NCBI GenBank assembly: GCA_006503475.1
Contig: RSEH01000275.1
Span: 1 to 61,349, forward strand
Source of the DNA: Stentor roeselii
Lineage: Eukaryota > Ciliophora > Heterotrichea > Heterotrichida > Stentoridae
Direction: 5' to 3'
Length of the DNA stretch: 61,349 nt
Shown: one piece after another, positions 11,914 through 21,639 of the stretch
How the letters are laid out: each line of letters opens with the position of its first letter
Position numbering within the stretch: the stretch's first letter is position 1
Position numbers and translations under genes: made by a program
The notes under the pieces: generated by a model
Databases searched by the model: none
Told to the model about the DNA's origin: nothing
The model's input: only the letters and a program-made list of their open reading frames with translations

Positions 11914-13230
11914 CTACTCCTGAAAATCAATCCCATCAGCAATCTTCTTATTAAACTCATATTCCTCATCTAAATCAGCACTCATTTTTACAGCCTCTTC
12001 TAGCTCTTTAGCAGTAGTTTGTATAAGATCTTTACTTGCCCAGTCCGCCTGAACTGCAACCTGTTCTAAAAAATGCAAAACTGACTCCTGAGGCCAAGAA
12101 AAAGAATCATCATCTGATCTTTGATAGACTACAATAGAAGGAACAAGTTTCATCAGCATCACAATTTCAAGAAACTTTCTCGAATCAAGAGACTCTGAAA
12201 GTCCTTCAATTTTCCACATTTTTCCATTGAACCAAGCAGAAAATACCCTTGTTCCTTGAGCGAAAACTATTTGAAACAACTGATACTTGCACTGATGAGG
12301 GTGCGAGTAAACTTCATTCAAATTCAATGAATGACTGATGCTTAGAGTACTAAGAAGTGATATAAGATGTGAAATTTGATCTTTCGTTGAATTTATCTGA
12401 AGAAGGAAGTAGTTTGGTTGATTATACATGATCACTGAGAAGTTTTGATTATTTAGTTCACAGGCTGGGTTGGCACAAGGTGAGTCTGTTTCAGGTCTTA
12501 GCGAATCTTTAATCAAAGCGCCGATTCTGTCCTTATAAATTAACACATTGCTCTCTAGTCTAACACTTTTAACAGAATAAATCTCAGCCATTCTTAGCAC
12601 TTGCTCAGAAATACATCCTGATTCTAATTGCTGTTTCAGTTCAAATATAAAAGGAGGGTACCCAGCAATATCTTGGCTCCTGCTGATGTCCAGGTCCTGA
12701 AAAAGTAAATTAATATGAAAGAACTGACAAATGGTATTTTTTTCCCAAACATTATAAACTTGAGCTTGGTTCGGCGAACAATTATGACTTTCATAGACCA
12801 TCAATGAAAAAAAATTATGCATCGGGCACTTTTCCACGCACTGGTTGAAGTAATGTGAATAGTCCAACTGGTTGCAGTCCCAGTCTAGTTGATTGCAGTT
12901 CTTGTTCCTGAAGGCTGAGTGCAGATGAATCAGCAGGACTTTTAACAACTCAATTATGTCTTGTTTCATTTCTGAACTTTCATCGGTATAATAAGTGTTT
13001 AGGAATTTGGAGACTGACCAATCAACTGATGAAAATTTGTTGTTTTCTGGGAAACTACCCTTCGCGATGCCAATCAAATGATGAGTTAAGCAATAATTTG
13101 TCTCAGAACATCTAAAATCCAATTCAGCTATCACATTGATCACATCTTCTCTCAAAAAAAGTAAATTCATAGCAGTTCTCAGTTTTTGATACTCCGGAAA
13201 GTGTTCGTCGTCAAATTTCGCGTTTTCCAT
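11914..13230 (-). CDS. Inactive USP53/54-like pseudo-deubiquitinase, paralogue 3
   Basis: 438 residues. The USP-like core is recognisable: HHLIGIAKGSF and SVDWSVSKFLNTYY, then ELLKVLLIHLHSAF (the helix that in USP53/54 precedes the zinc finger). The finger-like C-x3-CPMHNFF follows, then CANPACELN, a beta block around FLLQINSTK, and near the end FSAWFNGKMWKIEG followed by VPSIVVYQRSDD. In active enzymes the FSAWF position carries the catalytic His in an HYSAF-type motif, and the N-terminal Cys box is absent too, so this should be catalytically dead. It is the first gene of the tandem set in transcription order. Binding to ubiquitin chains is only inferred. Confidence 0.6.
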   Translation of the reverse strand: MENAKFDDEHFPEYQKLRTAMNLLFLREDVINVIAELDFRCSETNYCLTHHLIGIAKGSFPENNKFSSVDWSVSKFLNTYYTDESSEMKQDIIELLKVLLIHLHSAFRNKNCNQLDWDCNQLDYSHYFNQCVEKCPMHNFFSLMVYESHNCSPNQAQVYNVWEKNTICQFFHINLLFQDLDISRSQDIAGYPPFIFELKQQLESGCISEQVLRMAEIYSVKSVRLESNVLIYKDRIGALIKDSLRPETDSPCANPACELNNQNFSVIMYNQPNYFLLQINSTKDQISHLISLLSTLSISHSLNLNEVYSHPHQCKYQLFQIVFAQGTRVFSAWFNGKMWKIEGLSESLDSRKFLEIVMLMKLVPSIVVYQRSDDDSFSWPQESVLHFLEQVAVQADWASKDLIQTTAKELEEAVKMSADLDEEYEFNKKIADGIDFQE

Positions 13231-13774
13231 AATAATAAAGACTTAAAATTCTATATTTCCTTTGCATCGCCATAATACTTAAGTATTTAACTAAGTTTAT
13301 AATCATTCCATGGATTTATCTAATGGTACAACGAATCACATCTAGTTCCTGGGAATCTTTATGCCCTGGGCCAGACTGTGTGAGACATCTAAACTTAAAT
13401 CATTCATTAGTTTCTATTGGTAGTTCTAGATGACTGCACTTTTAGCTTCTCCTTGAAGAAAAGGCAATCACATGGAAGTCAGAGACTTTCTCAGCTAGAT
13501 GAGCTTTAAAAAACTCTAGAAACTCTAAAAAGTCTCTTTTTGTACTCGCAGATGAAACTTTTGATAAAAAGCCTGGGGTATGAAATTCTGGCTGAAATTC
13601 AATGAATTTCCTAAAAACAAAACCAAACCCAAAGATATCCTAATCAATCTCCTAAAAAACCTGATGAGTCTACAACGTTTGTGACATCCAAGATATTTTT
13701 CATATCTTTTATTAATAAATCATCGATAAATAAACCTTTCATTAATATTCCCGAAAATATAGACAATAAACCGT
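13231..13774. other. Spacer holding a coding remnant
   Basis: 544 bp between the USP-like gene and the RAD54B-type gene. Nothing is seen except the minus-strand remnant at 13442-13740, listed separately. Confidence 0.5.
13442..13740 (-). pseudogene. Possible decayed gene fragment
   Basis: A minus-strand frame of 65 codons without ATG (13639 to 13442) begins DIFGFGFVFRKFIEFQPEF and ends in a stop. An adjacent frame just upstream reads IKDMKNILDVTNVVDSSGFLGD before a TGA. Joined across one shift, the DI-G-FG pattern is reminiscent of subdomain IX of a protein kinase. Codon use resembles the flanking genes more than the spacers. It could equally be chance, and no kinase hallmark residues precede it. 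Confidence 0.3.
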
Positions 13775-16480
13775 TTACATATCTTTAGTTTTCTTTTCCG
13801 CTCTGTCCTCTTCCCAGATCCACTGCCCGACGCCATCAGGCACGTCTTGTTTAGCCTCAGTGAAGTCCATGGGTTCTTCCTTTACCAGTTCGGTCTGTCC
13901 AAGCGCTCTTTTGGCGACTTCAACAAATTCCAAAGGCATGTTTAAAAACGATCCAGAGTCTTCAAAGACATCACCTTTATCAAAAGTGGTGCATTTAGGA
14001 AACAACTTAAAAATTTCTCTGATATCATCTCTTGAAAACTTGCTAACTCCTTCTTTAGCATCAACAACAGTAGAGCTGAGGTTTTCCTTGACAGTTTGCC
14101 TCTGATATATTTTTTCTTCAATAGTTCCAGACAAAAAAAGCCTATAAATGTGAACCGGGAGTTTCTGCCCGTCTCTCCAAACCCTTCCCATGGCTTGTTT
14201 GTCATTGCTGGGGTTCCAGTCAGCGTCAAACAAGATGAGTCGATTTGCAGCAACAAGATTAAGTCCACATCCACCCGCCTTAGAGCTGAGCAGGAAAACG
14301 AAATGTCCAAAAACAGAACTAAACTCATTAACGATCTGCATTCTTCGACTCGCAGGGGTCGACCCATCAAGGCGAAAGACTCCAGATCCAAGAACCTCGC
14401 AAAACTCTTCCAAAAGGTCTAAAGTTTTCGTGAAAGAACTGACAATGACCACTTTTTCACTTCTTTCTCTTGCTCGAAGTAGGACCTCTTGAGTAAAGCG
14501 AAATTTATTAGAATGCATGAAGCGGTCTGAATTTTTATAATAATTTTCAGGTTTGCACTTTTCTGCAATTGAAAGGAGTTCTTTAGTCTCTTCACTTTTT
14601 CCTGAAGTTCGGTAGACCAGGTCAGGGTGATTCACCAGTTTTCGAAGTAACAGACAGATGCTCAGTGCGAAGGAGTTGTTTCCAGTTTCGAGAACCATGT
14701 TGGCTGACTTGGACGATAAGAACTTCTCGTATATCAGGGTCTGGAGGGGTGAAGGCGGGGAAAAGATGAGGTATTCGTTTCTGGGCGGAAGAAGGGCTTC
14801 GAGGATTGAGCCTGTCCTGCGGAGGATGAAAAGTTCAGTCACTCGCCAGAGCTCTTTGGAACGCGCTTGAGCCACTTCTCGAATTGAGAGTGATGATTGA
14901 GGCTCTTGAGCTTTTAATATCGGACTCGCGTATACTTTGTTGAATGTGGAAAGATCACCCAGAACACCTGGGTTCACCAGGCTTACGCAAGCGTAGAACT
15001 CGGTTAGGTTGTTTTGAAGCGGAGTACCTGTTAGTAGGATTCGTCGACGGCAGGATAGGCTGCTTATTGATGTGTTTTTTCTTGTTATGCAGTTTTTTAA
15101 GATGTGTCCTTCGTCGCAGATCACGATTTGGCAGACTCGGCCTAATGAATTTGCATGCTTAACAAAAGTATCATAGCTAATAATAAGCAAGCTTGACATT
15201 CCCTGTTCAAAAATCTTTAAAAGATTTTCCTTTTCCTTTCCATTTCCAACACAGACGACAGGGCAAAGTCGTGTAGGTCCAAGCCATTTGGTGACTTCCT
15301 GTTTCCAATTTCCAACAAGTGTTGCCGGTGCAACAATAATACCTTTCCTTGCATAAGTCTTATAAGGTGCATCTTTTCTCAGCAAGGTATACAAAAGACT
15401 GACAGCCTGCAACGACTTGCCAAGTCCCATCGAATCAGCCAAAATGCATCCATAGCACTCTTCAATTCTTTTCCCAGCAAGACACTCATACATGAACTTG
15501 ACGCCTTCCTTCTGATGAGGTCTAAGCTTTTCCGCCAAAGCCGGGTCAACAAAGACCTGATTTTCTTCATCTAATAAAAAAGCGCCTTGAGGGACTTCAA
15601 AGACTTTCAAAGGCTTTTGAACAGGTTCTGGCTTCGCCGCCTCGACAAGTGAATGTTGCATGAAACAACGACCGGACATGTAGTCAGCTCTGGAAATCTT
15701 TGAAAGGACTTCGACTTTCCGGTTGTTGCCCATTGTAAGCACGTCTCCCGGGCGAAGACTTGTCGCGTTCAGCTTGTTGGGAGACTCTGAAAGTTTGTTG
15801 CCCTTGTCGTCCAACAGAAGAAGTTTCTTCAAAGAGAGGATCAAAATCCCGTCTTCGGATTTGGTCTTTTTCCGGTTCGTGCCTGAGTAAATCACTTCGT
15901 AGTACAGTTCATCGAACTTTCGCTCGTTGTTTAAAAAGACTCCTGCTGAAGGTTTTAACACAGGCTCTGTTTTTTGGTTCTCTTTTTCTTCTGGTTTTAG
16001 TTTATTCACTGGCGAATGACAGTCGCTTTTTGAATGTTTTTCTTCTGTCGGGAAGTCGGGTTTTAGGGGTTTAGGAAAATTGAAGTCTTTTTTTTTTAGA
16101 GGATTTGATGGAGAAATACTTGGATTTGTTGAGATCTGGTTTTTTTCTTCTGGTTTGATCAGATTTGGACTTTTTGAAGGATTTTCAGGTGAATTCGGGA
16201 GTTTTATTTGAGATTGGTTTTCTTTTGGTTTTAATTGAGAAATGTTGTCGAAATGTGAAGATGCTTCTTTTTTTTCTTCAGTTGTAGAAAGTTCTAATGA
16301 GTTTTCACTTTTTTGCAAATGTTTTCCGACAGTGATCCCTGAAGGAAAGATGCAGCCATTTCTTGAGCCCATGTAAAGAAGAGACTTTTCTGCTTTTTGC
16401 TGAAAAGGAGTCTTATAAGGCTGACCAGAAGAGTTATTCGTAAGTAAAGGCGAGACGAACTTCGAAGTAAGAGGATTCAT
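13775..16480 (-). CDS. RAD54B: RAD54B/RDH54-type SNF2 DNA translocase
   Basis: 901 residues. Homologues remodel Rad51-DNA filaments and act in meiotic and mitotic homologous recombination in the nucleus. Residues 1-185 are Ser/Pro/Lys-rich and likely disordered. Residues about 190-275 match the RAD54B N-terminal domain (YYEVIYSG, then RPGDVLTMGNNRKVEVLS and DYMSGRCF). The SNF2 core starts at LRPHQKEGVKFMYE (319). Walker A is DSMGLGKS (349-356) and the DEAH-type box is DEGH (456-459). LTGTPLQNN follows, and the helicase C lobe ends with QAMGRVWRDGQ and HIYRLF. The N-terminal domain favours RAD54B/RDH54 over RAD54 proper. TATAAATG forms the start context. No intron is needed. The final 90 residues are acidic. 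Confidence 0.9.
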   Translation of the reverse strand: MNPLTSKFVSPLLTNNSSGQPYKTPFQQKAEKSLLYMGSRNGCIFPSGITVGKHLQKSENSLELSTTEEKKEASSHFDNISQLKPKENQSQIKLPNSPENPSKSPNLIKPEEKNQISTNPSISPSNPLKKKDFNFPKPLKPDFPTEEKHSKSDCHSPVNKLKPEEKENQKTEPVLKPSAGVFLNNERKFDELYYEVIYSGTNRKKTKSEDGILILSLKKLLLLDDKGNKLSESPNKLNATSLRPGDVLTMGNNRKVEVLSKISRADYMSGRCFMQHSLVEAAKPEPVQKPLKVFEVPQGAFLLDEENQVFVDPALAEKLRPHQKEGVKFMYECLAGKRIEECYGCILADSMGLGKSLQAVSLLYTLLRKDAPYKTYARKGIIVAPATLVGNWKQEVTKWLGPTRLCPVVCVGNGKEKENLLKIFEQGMSSLLIISYDTFVKHANSLGRVCQIVICDEGHILKNCITRKNTSISSLSCRRRILLTGTPLQNNLTEFYACVSLVNPGVLGDLSTFNKVYASPILKAQEPQSSLSIREVAQARSKELWRVTELFILRRTGSILEALLPPRNEYLIFSPPSPLQTLIYEKFLSSKSANMVLETGNNSFALSICLLLRKLVNHPDLVYRTSGKSEETKELLSIAEKCKPENYYKNSDRFMHSNKFRFTQEVLLRARERSEKVVIVSSFTKTLDLLEEFCEVLGSGVFRLDGSTPASRRMQIVNEFSSVFGHFVFLLSSKAGGCGLNLVAANRLILFDADWNPSNDKQAMGRVWRDGQKLPVHIYRLFLSGTIEEKIYQRQTVKENLSSTVVDAKEGVSKFSRDDIREIFKLFPKCTTFDKGDVFEDSGSFLNMPLEFVEVAKRALGQTELVKEEPMDFTEAKQDVPDGVGQWIWEEDRAEKKTKDM

Positions 16481-16549
16481 TTATACCGCCATGCTAAAAC
16501 TTTAGATTCCTATATAAGACAGTTAATTACCTAACTTTACCGAAACTTA

Positions 16550-19500
16550 TTAAAACATTTCTTTGATGTCAATCAGAGAGTTTTCAAAGACAATCGCGAC
16601 CAAACTTCTCACTTTCACAGTTTTCACCAGTCGGTCCTCAGCGAGTTTCTGCAAATTCGAAAACTTCTCAAAAAGCTTTCCTTCAGCCTCAGGACCAAGT
16701 GCGAATTGTTTGACCCAATCAAAAAACTCTTCCTCACTCAGAGTTTTTTCATCATCATCGAATTTCCAAAGCTTTTCCTTGATTTTCACCCGACATCGAA
16801 CATACATCTCAAGACAAGCCGTTAAAAATTCATCTAAATTCACATTTTCAACTATTTTAAAAGTTGAGGTCCTTTTATACCCAAGGTTATTCGCCACCTT
16901 CATTTTAATCACTTGGCTTTGAAGTGTTTCCAGGACTTTTTCAGGAACTTTTCCTGAAAATATATTTGACACTGTTTGAAGAGCGCTTGGAAGTGAACAA
17001 AACACTTCAATGGCCCCATCGTCGAGAAGGACTTTGCTGAATGCGACTGACTCGACGGTTTCAAGGGCGAAGGTCCAGAAGTTCCAGTCTTCGAGGCGGG
17101 AGGTTTCGCTTTCACTTGTCAGGAACTGCGAAAAGACCTGGACTCGGAAGCAGGTCGGTCGGAAGGCGAGAGTCGATTTTATTACTTGCAAGAAGTGACG
17201 CTCGGCTACGTTTTTCAAACCGTATTTTTTCATCAGCAGGTCGTATAAAATCATTGAAGCCTCTGATTTGAAGTTTATTGGGTTTTCTTTGCAGAGGAAG
17301 ATTTTTTCTTGGTATACTGAGGAGATTATTTTCATTAAGGACTTTAGGCTCAGTTTTAATTGACCCTCTGGACGGATTGAACTTAGGATTGAGGAGAGCA
17401 GTTTTGGACCTGGATGGTTGGCTTGAATTTTTTTACTTACTTGTCCAAGCGCAAATTCCTCAGTAATCAAAACTCCAGCCCTTCTAATCCTTTCAGTTCT
17501 AGGTACTTTATTATCAAGCGCACTAACAGAAGGAAGATTTCCTATCGGAGGAACTTCTTTTTTCCCTTTCAATTTTGAAAGAGTTCTATTTCTTGTCCTT
17601 TTATTTTTCAAGTTCTTCAGTGATTCACTAGAAGGTATTAAAGTCCCAGCATCACGATTTGTACTCTGCAAGTCTTCCAAGTCAGTTTGAATGCATTGAT
17701 GACTGAAAGAAGAGGGCTCTTTATAAGTCTTTAGAATTTTGATCAAATCTTTTAAAGACTCTAAAGACTTCAAATTTTTTAATGACTCGACGAGAGACAA
17801 GTCTTGGCCTTGGCTCAGAAGAAATAAAGATAATTCAGATGAAATTACTTCATTTTCTTTATAATCATTAAATGGGGGATTTTCACATAGTTCAGAATTT
17901 TCTTTGAGCAAGGCGATTGGATTAGTGGCGAAGTGTTTTGAATTTGAAGAGTTTTTACTTGAACAGGAAGATTTCGAACTAGATGAACTGGAACTTTGAT
18001 TTGATTTAATCGCTGCAAAGTTTTTTCTTGGTTTTTTTTTTGCTAGTTGAGGTTTTTCTCTTAGTTTTGATTTATGTGAATAATGACTGATCGAATTTGA
18101 AGAGTTGCTGATACTTGATACAGAGCGAGAAATTTCTTTATTAGATCCTTCTACCGACTCCTGCATACATTCACTTGTTTTGACTCGATAGACTCTGGAG
18201 TTCCTGCTTGGTACTTGAAGAGTATGATGCTCAGCATTACAAGACCTTCTTTCCTCTCCCTGAGACTTTTTCTTATTTTTACTCTCAAAATTTCCATCAA
18301 AACTTTTTTCTGAAACTCTGCTAATATTCAAACTTTTATATTCCAAAAAGTTTTTATTAATGGCAGCTGAAGACCTGTTAACGATTTTTGATTTTTTCAG
18401 AACTTTTTTGTTTTTTTTGTGATTTTCTGTGAGTTTGCAAGTAGAACTTCTGACTCTTTTCCTTCTTCCCTGAAATATTTCAGAGTTTTTAAATAAAGGT
18501 AAAATATTCAAATCATTTTCTCTACAAATTTCAAGAGGTATAAAAGTTTGACTATATTGATTTTGGTTTTGTTTTACGTGAGTTTGACTTTCCTGTGAAA
18601 TAGTTTCCACAAAAGAAACGACTTGATCCAAATTATCTTCAGTGACTTTAGCGCCGTGGACTTCTTGAATCACTTTAACCTTATGAAAAAACCCTAACTT
18701 ATCAAAGTACCCAAGCATCACGACAGGATTCAAAGCCTTTAAGTAAGTTTTCCTTATTTTGCTCTGGTCCTGTCTTCTCTCGCTGAGATCATTCGAGTCT
18801 TTTCCCTCCCCATTCAAATTAGCAACAGCAGCAATAATTCTCTGCCGATCATGAAGAAACTGCACTTTTAAGTCATCAATTTTCCTATTCAAAAAGTTGA
18901 TTTTATTATCTTTCCCATCAAAAATTTCTTTCATTTCCTTTTCCCTCTTTTCAATTACTTTCTCAAGTTCACCTATTTTTTCATCCTTTTGTTTAATTTT
19001 CTTATTCATTTTCTCTAAAACCAAGCGAATTTGAGTATCTTTATGATTATCTTGACTGTCATAAATATCAATCTGTGCATTCCAGATCTTCTGCAGCAGC
19101 ATTCCCCGTTCTAAGCAGTGACTGCTGACTTGTCGAATGACTTCTTTAAGACAAACGGTGTTAATCAATGAAGCTCTTCTGATTCGCTCCTCTGAGGACA
19201 GGTCCAAAGGCGAACTGACGAAAGTAGTCATCATATTTTCAAGCCAAACTATAATCACCTCGACCTGCTTCCGGCCTGAAGGCCTGCCGAGGTCGAGGTC
19301 TGCCCTGCAGGTCGAGTTGTTACTTTTTCTGCGACTTGTGAAGTGCTCGTACATTGAACTCAGCTGCGGAAGGATCAGGCCTGATTGAGTTTTGTAAAGA
19401 AACCCGCCTTGTTCTGCGACTTTTTTCAAGTACTTTTCATTGTTTTTATTTAAAAGTTGCTTCAAGGTCTCCAAGTTGGGCAACTCGTTCTTTGGCGTTA

Positions 19501-19798
19501 GAAGAGTTTTTGCTTCTTTTTCGAGGTCTTCCAGGTTTGATGGAAGAAAATGATTTCTTGTTGGAAGACCTAGAATCTCGTGAAGCTTCTGCTCTGAGGA
19601 TGAGTGGTTTGAGTGAAGAGGATTTGGAGTGTCGAATCGATGGGAAATGTCTTTTGGGATCAGCTCTGTTTTACTTCGGTTGTGATTTGAAGGGTTTTTT
19701 GAGACTTGATGATGCTTTTGACCTCGCGAGGTCTCACGGGATTGAGATAGCTTGAAACGTAGGGAATCGAGAAGAGTCGTTGAGGGATTTGATTCCAT
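16550..19798 (-). CDS. Large coiled-coil protein, possibly cytoskeletal or ciliary
   Basis: 1082 residues, not confidently assigned. Residues 1-150 are basic and Ser-rich. Residues about 175-245 form a helical block with SSEERIRRASLIN and LKEVIRQVSSHCLERGMLL. This recalls the ELIRQV...C.ERG.LL signature of axonemal dynein light chain p28-type domains. Residues 255-325 are a strong coiled coil. A long Ser/Lys-rich linker follows (a poly-Ser run near 18000-17930). The C-terminal 260 residues are helical and more ordered, with YDLLMKKYGLKNVAERHFLQV. The linker is probably disordered. A cilia or cortex role would be unsurprising in a ciliate, but this is inference. It ends 69 bp upstream of the RAD54B-type gene start. 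Confidence 0.75.
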   Translation of the reverse strand: MESNPSTTLLDSLRFKLSQSRETSRGQKHHQVSKNPSNHNRSKTELIPKDISHRFDTPNPLHSNHSSSEQKLHEILGLPTRNHFLPSNLEDLEKEAKTLLTPKNELPNLETLKQLLNKNNEKYLKKVAEQGGFLYKTQSGLILPQLSSMYEHFTSRRKSNNSTCRADLDLGRPSGRKQVEVIIVWLENMMTTFVSSPLDLSSEERIRRASLINTVCLKEVIRQVSSHCLERGMLLQKIWNAQIDIYDSQDNHKDTQIRLVLEKMNKKIKQKDEKIGELEKVIEKREKEMKEIFDGKDNKINFLNRKIDDLKVQFLHDRQRIIAAVANLNGEGKDSNDLSERRQDQSKIRKTYLKALNPVVMLGYFDKLGFFHKVKVIQEVHGAKVTEDNLDQVVSFVETISQESQTHVKQNQNQYSQTFIPLEICRENDLNILPLFKNSEIFQGRRKRVRSSTCKLTENHKKNKKVLKKSKIVNRSSAAINKNFLEYKSLNISRVSEKSFDGNFESKNKKKSQGEERRSCNAEHHTLQVPSRNSRVYRVKTSECMQESVEGSNKEISRSVSSISNSSNSISHYSHKSKLREKPQLAKKKPRKNFAAIKSNQSSSSSSSKSSCSSKNSSNSKHFATNPIALLKENSELCENPPFNDYKENEVISSELSLFLLSQGQDLSLVESLKNLKSLESLKDLIKILKTYKEPSSFSHQCIQTDLEDLQSTNRDAGTLIPSSESLKNLKNKRTRNRTLSKLKGKKEVPPIGNLPSVSALDNKVPRTERIRRAGVLITEEFALGQVSKKIQANHPGPKLLSSILSSIRPEGQLKLSLKSLMKIISSVYQEKIFLCKENPINFKSEASMILYDLLMKKYGLKNVAERHFLQVIKSTLAFRPTCFRVQVFSQFLTSESETSRLEDWNFWTFALETVESVAFSKVLLDDGAIEVFCSLPSALQTVSNIFSGKVPEKVLETLQSQVIKMKVANNLGYKRTSTFKIVENVNLDEFLTACLEMYVRCRVKIKEKLWKFDDDEKTLSEEEFFDWVKQFALGPEAEGKLFEKFSNLQKLAEDRLVKTVKVRSLVAIVFENSLIDIKEMF
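19258..19316. repeat. Inverted repeat with two alternative right arms inside coding sequence
   Basis: The left arm CCTCGACCT (19258-19266) pairs with AGGTCGAGG (19290-19298). The overlapping arm CTCGACCTGC (19259-19268) also pairs perfectly over 10 bp with GCAGGTCGAG (19307-19316). A smaller GGCCT/AGGCC stem sits between them. The region lies in the frame of the coiled-coil gene. Confidence 0.6.
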
Positions 19799-20949
19799 TT
19801 GGATTAATTGAGGATATCGAATTTTAGCTGTGATTAAGAGATTTTTTTTATGTTAATTTTAGGGAATTTTTGATATCAGGAAGTGTAGAAGATTTATCAA
19901 TAAATTTTCTCAAATATTTAACGATTGTCCAAAGAAATGAATATAAAACCAAGAATCTTTTCTGATAAAACTATAGATCTTTATATGAATTTTCACCTAA
20001 GTAATGGAAAGACTAATAATTAATATTAAACAGATTTCATATTTACAAATTATACCTCCAGTTATCTTCTGATACATTATCCAAACAGAACTACTTAGAA
20101 AATCTTATTATCCTTATGAATATTCTCTAATAAATTAGAAACTTCAGTATTTTGAGCTGAATATAAAATATTATGGTTAAACATAGTTAAATTTATACTT
20201 AAGTATATAGCTTCCAATAGAAAAATTGCAAATAAAAAATATGTATATAGGAAACAAAAAGATTATGATTAAAATTATATAAGGAATGAAGTATGATTAT
20301 TACTTTAATCCTAAAATAGTTTGTTAATCACACTACTCTTGTTTAGAAGATATGAAAAAAATTGAATTTTTTTAAATATTACCTTCTTTCAGGTATATTC
20401 TTTAACTATTTGATTTTATCCTCAGAGATCTGAAAAATTTAAGTTTTAATATATAGACATGACAGACATTAAAAAAAATATTTTGAAAAGTTCAAATATT
20501 AAAATTTCCTTTCAAGGCATCTCTTAGACCAAATCATCCATATTCCCATAAGAAATAAATTCGCCCACTCATAAATTAACTAGAAAATTCGGTAGCTATT
20601 CTTATAAATAAGAGAAATCAGATCAAACCATTTGATGAGTGATCTCAAAAATGAATCATTTAATTAGTTTTCTTATAATATTTCAAGATTTAAGAAGTAT
20701 AGAGAGGAAACCTCAGAAGTTTAAACCTTCAAAACATTAAAATCAAGAAATTCATAAACTCATCATGAAATCCTTCTAGAAAATTTCACGATATACTCTC
20801 AAAAAAAGATATTTAACATCACTCCACAACTATTCATTGATAAAACCCTCCTTCTTCTTGATTCCTTAAAATCCATTCTAAAAGTTATAATTATAATATT
20901 CCAAACCTATATGATTATTGTCAAATAGTGGCCACATTTATAATATTCG
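19799..20949. other. Divergent AT-rich spacer
   Basis: About 1.15 kb between two divergently oriented starts. No gene or RNA is seen. TTTATAATATTCG sits just before the start at 20950. Confidence 0.6.
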
Positions 20950-21639
20950 ATGTGCAATTTCAATCTTTCATGCAGTGTATTCGACGGGACCTGCGAATGC
21001 GAACTTAACCAATGCTCTCCTGAAAAACCCTTTGCAATTCAGTTCCCGATATCAAACAGGAATGACTTTTATCTCTCTTCAGTAATTCAGCTTGTAACAA
21101 GGCAACAGCATCTGATTCAAAACATTTCCCAAAACATGTCAGTCATCCAATCAAAACTTTCACTTCTAACCCCTCAGAACGATGAACTGACAACACCTTC
21201 TCAGCTTCTTTTAACACTCACAGGGCCAGAAGCCTCTTATCCCTACGTCCTTCGTTTAATTGACCCCATTCCAAAGCCTGTCTACAAAGAAAGAGCCTTT
21301 TCCTTTTCTGTTGATGTCGTCGATAGTTCAGGTAAAAATATCATTTTTATGGAAAGTCTCATTCTTGATATTTTTCTTTACACTGCTGACAACCCTTCGA
21401 AGAGAGTCGAAATCAGCACAGCTGGTGAAAAGATTATCAGGTTCATTTGTGAGAACTTTGATGGGACTTTGCTGAAATTTCGCAAAGTTTGTGTTCAAGA
21501 AGTCACTTCTCATTATCGGAATGGGTCTTTACTTCTAGTTGTCACTTGCAAAAATAATCGATTGATAAAACCATTGATTATTGAAGATTTCATCGTAAAA
21601 GCTAGGAAAATACCCAGTAAAAAATTGGAAAAAAAGTAA
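20950..21639 (+). CDS. Uncharacterised 229-residue protein with a beta-rich C-terminal half
   Basis: Not recognised with confidence. Residues 1-25 hold five Cys (CNFNLSC, CECELNQC), perhaps a small metal site. Residues 40-75 are helical (VIQLVTRQQHLIQ, MSVIQSKLS). Residues about 85-220 alternate hydrophobic strands (LLLTLTGP, YVLRLIDPIPKPVYKERAFSFSV, LLKFRKVCVQEV, SLLLVVTC). That pattern recalls the immunoglobulin-like DNA-binding fold of plant CBP60 or STAT-type proteins. This is a fold-level impression only, without a diagnostic motif. The C-terminus is basic (KKLEKK). It stands alone between two long spacers, with no close neighbour to suggest a role. Confidence 0.6.
   Translation: MCNFNLSCSVFDGTCECELNQCSPEKPFAIQFPISNRNDFYLSSVIQLVTRQQHLIQNISQNMSVIQSKLSLLTPQNDELTTPSQLLLTLTGPEASYPYVLRLIDPIPKPVYKERAFSFSVDVVDSSGKNIIFMESLILDIFLYTADNPSKRVEISTAGEKIIRFICENFDGTLLKFRKVCVQEVTSHYRNGSLLLVVTCKNNRLIKPLIIEDFIVKARKIPSKKLEKK

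Noticed and set aside
13860-19755. Several 60-130 codon frames antisense to the RAD54B-type and coiled-coil genes
   Set aside because: They are shadows of the long genes on the minus strand, with unnatural composition and no recognisable domain.
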